Assembly (NCBI RefSeq): GCF_003986955.1
Contig: NZ_PIPN01000003.1
Coordinates: 372,001 to 436,000, forward strand
DNA from: Aliidiomarina sedimenti
GTDB taxonomy: Bacteria > Pseudomonadota > Gammaproteobacteria > Enterobacterales > Alteromonadaceae
DNA length: 64,000 nt
Reading direction: 5' to 3'
Shown in pieces: positions 61,969-64,000 of the stretch (its first letter is position 1; the number at the start of each line of letters is the position of its first letter). Made by a program: the position numbers and the translations under genes. The notes under the pieces are model-generated. The model made no database searches, had not been told where the DNA came from, and saw only the letters and a program-made list of their open reading frames with translations.

Positions 61969-63366
61969 GTGGCACAGCTAAACACCAAGCCCAAAGACGC
62001 CAAAGTCGACGCTATTAAGTCAGCACCGCATTCTATTGAAGCTGAGCAATCTGTATTAGGTGGCTTGATGCTGGACAATGAGGCCTGGGATAACGTGGCT
62101 GAACGGGTTATCGCAGACGACTTCTACCTGCGCTCGCACCGGATTATTTTTAGCTCGATGCAGGGACTGATTTCCCGCGAGAAACCAATTGATCTGGTGA
62201 CCCTGTCCGAGCTGCTGGAGCAGACTGGTGAGCTGCAACAGGTGGGCGGTTTTCCGTACCTGCTCGAGATTCAGAAGAATACCCCCAGTTCAGCCAATAT
62301 TCTTGCCTACGCGGACATTGTCCGTGAACGTGCGGTCGTGCGCGAAATGATCGGTGTGGCCAATGAAATTGCGGAATCAGGTTTTGACACTCAGGGCCGT
62401 AGCAGTAACGAACTGCTTGATATGGCAGAGTCGAAAGTCTTTAAAATTGCAGAGAAGCGCACCAACGCCAACGATGGCCCTAAAGGGATCGGCGATATTC
62501 TTAACCGGACGCTGGATCGCATCGAATTCTTAAGCACGCAAACCAATCACAATGGCGTCACCGGCGTCTCTACCGGTTACCACGACCTCGACCGTATGAC
62601 CACGGGTCTGCAGCCCTCCGACCTGATTATTGTGGCGGCCAGGCCCTCAATGGGAAAAACGACTTTCGCTATGAACTTGGCGGAGCATGCGGCGCTGAAC
62701 GAAGACAAACCGGTGGTAATATTCAGTCTGGAGATGCCAGCAGAGCAGATTATGATGCGGATGCTGGCGTCACTGAGTCGGGTTAACCAGACCAAGGTTC
62801 GGACCGGTAACCTGGATGATGATGACTGGGCGCGGATCAGCTCGACCATGGGCATGCTGAACGAAAAGAACAATATGTACATTGATGACGGCTCGGGTCT
62901 GACACCGACCGAGGTACGTTCCAGATCGCGGCGGATTGCCCGTGAGCACGGCGGGGTCAGTATGATCATGGTGGATTACCTGCAGTTGATGACAGTACCG
63001 GGAATGAGTGAAAACCGGACGCTGGAAATTGCGGAGATTTCACGCTCATTAAAAGCGCTGGCGAAAGAGCTGAAATGCCCGGTGGTAGCGCTTTCTCAGT
63101 TGAACCGGTCACTCGAGCAACGCTCGGATAAGCGTCCGGTTAACTCGGATTTGCGCGAATCAGGTTCGATCGAGCAGGATGCCGATGTGATCATGTTTAT
63201 CTACCGCGACGAGGTATACCATCCGGACGGGGATAAGCAGGGACTGGCTGAGATTATTTTAGGTAAGCAGCGGAACGGACCGATCGGTTCAGTGGAGCTG
63301 AAGTTCCATGGTGCGTTGTCTCGTTTTGATAACTACGCCCGCGCGGATACAGAGGACGACTATTAA
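61969..63366 (+). CDS. dnaB: Replicative DNA helicase
   Basis: DnaB is the hexameric helicase that unwinds DNA ahead of the replication fork. The protein has 465 residues. The N-terminal domain begins APHSIEAEQSVLGGLMLDN; the RecA-like ATPase has Walker A ARPSMGKTTFAMN and Walker B MIMVDYLQLM, then LSQLNRSLEQRSDKRP and DLRESGSIEQDADVI. The start is a GTG at 61969, preceded by GAGGAG. Its stop overlaps the alr start by one base, so the two are coupled. No intein is present. Confidence 0.97.
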   Translation: MAQLNTKPKDAKVDAIKSAPHSIEAEQSVLGGLMLDNEAWDNVAERVIADDFYLRSHRIIFSSMQGLISREKPIDLVTLSELLEQTGELQQVGGFPYLLEIQKNTPSSANILAYADIVRERAVVREMIGVANEIAESGFDTQGRSSNELLDMAESKVFKIAEKRTNANDGPKGIGDILNRTLDRIEFLSTQTNHNGVTGVSTGYHDLDRMTTGLQPSDLIIVAARPSMGKTTFAMNLAEHAALNEDKPVVIFSLEMPAEQIMMRMLASLSRVNQTKVRTGNLDDDDWARISSTMGMLNEKNNMYIDDGSGLTPTEVRSRSRRIAREHGGVSMIMVDYLQLMTVPGMSENRTLEIAEISRSLKALAKELKCPVVALSQLNRSLEQRSDKRPVNSDLRESGSIEQDADVIMFIYRDEVYHPDGDKQGLAEIILGKQRNGPIGSVELKFHGALSRFDNYARADTEDDY

Positions 63367-64000
63367 TGCGCCCGGCCTGGGCCGCGATTGATTTAGCGGC
63401 ATTACAGCATAATTTGGATGCGTTGCAGCAGCACGCTAAGGGCGCGCGCATACTGGCGATTCTCAAAGCCAATGCCTATGGGCATGGGTTAACCCGCATA
63501 GCCCAGCAACTTGATGGGGTTGATGCGATCGGGGTGGCGCGCCTGGATGAAGCTCTGGCTTTGCGCAATGCCGGTGTAGTGAAGCCGATTGTCCTGTTGG
63601 AAGGTTTTTTTGCTGCGGAGCAGTTGCCGATTCTGGCGGCCAGTGGTTTGCAGCCGGTGATCCACAGCGAGTATCAGTTGCTGCAACTGGAGCAGGCCGA
63701 AGGCCTGGTTAACCCACTTAAAGTCTGGCTGAAAGTGGACACAGGTATGCACCGGTTAGGCGTTGAACCGGAACAGGCGGTGGATTTTTACCGCCGACTG
63801 CAGGCCTGCCCGAATGTTCAGTCAGAACCGGTGCTGATGTCTCACTTCGCCAGTGCGGATCGCCCGCAAACGGTACAGAACGAAGAACAACGTCAGGCGT
63901 TTGCCTCGATTCAAGCGCAGTTGCAGGCGCCTGTATCGTTCTCTAATTCGGCAGCTTTGCTGGCCGCTGTAGCTGAGCATGATGATTGGGTACGCCCGGG
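63366..64000 (+). CDS. alr: Alanine racemase, partial at right edge
   Basis: Alanine racemase makes D-alanine for peptidoglycan with pyridoxal phosphate. The first 211 residues are visible; the rest lies beyond the window. The cofactor lysine is in LAILKANAYGHG, and KVDTGMHRLGV and the later SNSAALL fit the family. The start ATG at 63366 overlaps the TAA of dnaB by one base (TAATG). The dnaB-alr order is conserved in Gammaproteobacteria. Confidence 0.96.
   Translation, partial: MRPAWAAIDLAALQHNLDALQQHAKGARILAILKANAYGHGLTRIAQQLDGVDAIGVARLDEALALRNAGVVKPIVLLEGFFAAEQLPILAASGLQPVIHSEYQLLQLEQAEGLVNPLKVWLKVDTGMHRLGVEPEQAVDFYRRLQACPNVQSEPVLMSHFASADRPQTVQNEEQRQAFASIQAQLQAPVSFSNSAALLAAVAEHDDWVRP

Overview
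The window looks like the chromosome of a marine gammaproteobacterium of the Alteromonadales. Idiomarinaceae (Idiomarina, Pseudidiomarina or Aliidiomarina) is my best guess. This is inferred from gene order and protein character: rpsF-priB-rpsR-rplI-dnaB-alr, pepA-holC-valS, lptF-lptG, ygiF-glnE, tolC divergent from nudF-yqiB-parE-parC, holD-rimI, many acidic proteins, proline catabolism and several lipoproteins. No marker that would fix the genus was available. No prophage, plasmid, insertion sequence or CRISPR array is visible.

Layout. 1-5.5 kb: two lipoprotein genes, a TonB-dependent receptor and an overlapping M14-type carboxypeptidase. 5.5-10.4 kb: rimI, holD, tRNA-Trp, a large lipoprotein of unknown function, a PhzF-like protein and a GNAT acetyltransferase. 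This stretch carries all ten copies seen of a 33-nt palindromic repeat. Four copies lie in tandem and in frame inside holD, and the other six lie in pairs between genes. 10.4-14.4 kb: a gamma-glutamylcyclotransferase-like gene, a luciferase-like flavin oxidoreductase, a DUF2254 membrane protein, and a di-haem cytochrome c peroxidase behind an FNR-type class II promoter. 14.5-24 kb: sbcD-sbcC, a META-domain lipoprotein, upp and putA. 24-31 kb: ygiF, glnE, an LpxL-type acyltransferase, uppP and tolC. 31-45 kb: nudF, yqiB, parE, parC, plsC, rraB, valS, holC, pepA, lptF and lptG. 45-48 kb: an RDD protein, tRNA-Leu(CAA), a short AT-richer pocket of small genes, and fpr. 48-53.5 kb: a signalling cluster with two chemotaxis receptors, a diguanylate cyclase and a CheY-CheC-like protein. 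53.5-64 kb: an aldo/keto reductase, a DUF885 peptidase-like lipoprotein, rnr, rlmB, a small membrane protein, the S6-PriB-S18-L9 operon, dnaB and the start of alr.

How the genes work together. Most of the window is housekeeping: replication and repair (holC, holD, dnaB, priB, sbcCD, parCE), translation (valS, rpsF, rpsR, rplI, rlmB, rimI), RNA decay (rnr, rraB), envelope building (lptFG, lpxL-like, uppP, plsC, tolC, alr) and nitrogen or proline use (glnE, putA). Both the chi (holC) and psi (holD) clamp-loader subunits are present, and psi carries the repeat insertion.

The most unusual signal is the repeat family. Each element is 33 nt (11 codons) and the 12-nt linker in the holD array is 4 codons. 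One reading frame is open on both strands, so it can sit inside a protein gene without breaking it. The behaviour resembles the Rickettsia palindromic elements, although I see no sequence relation to them.
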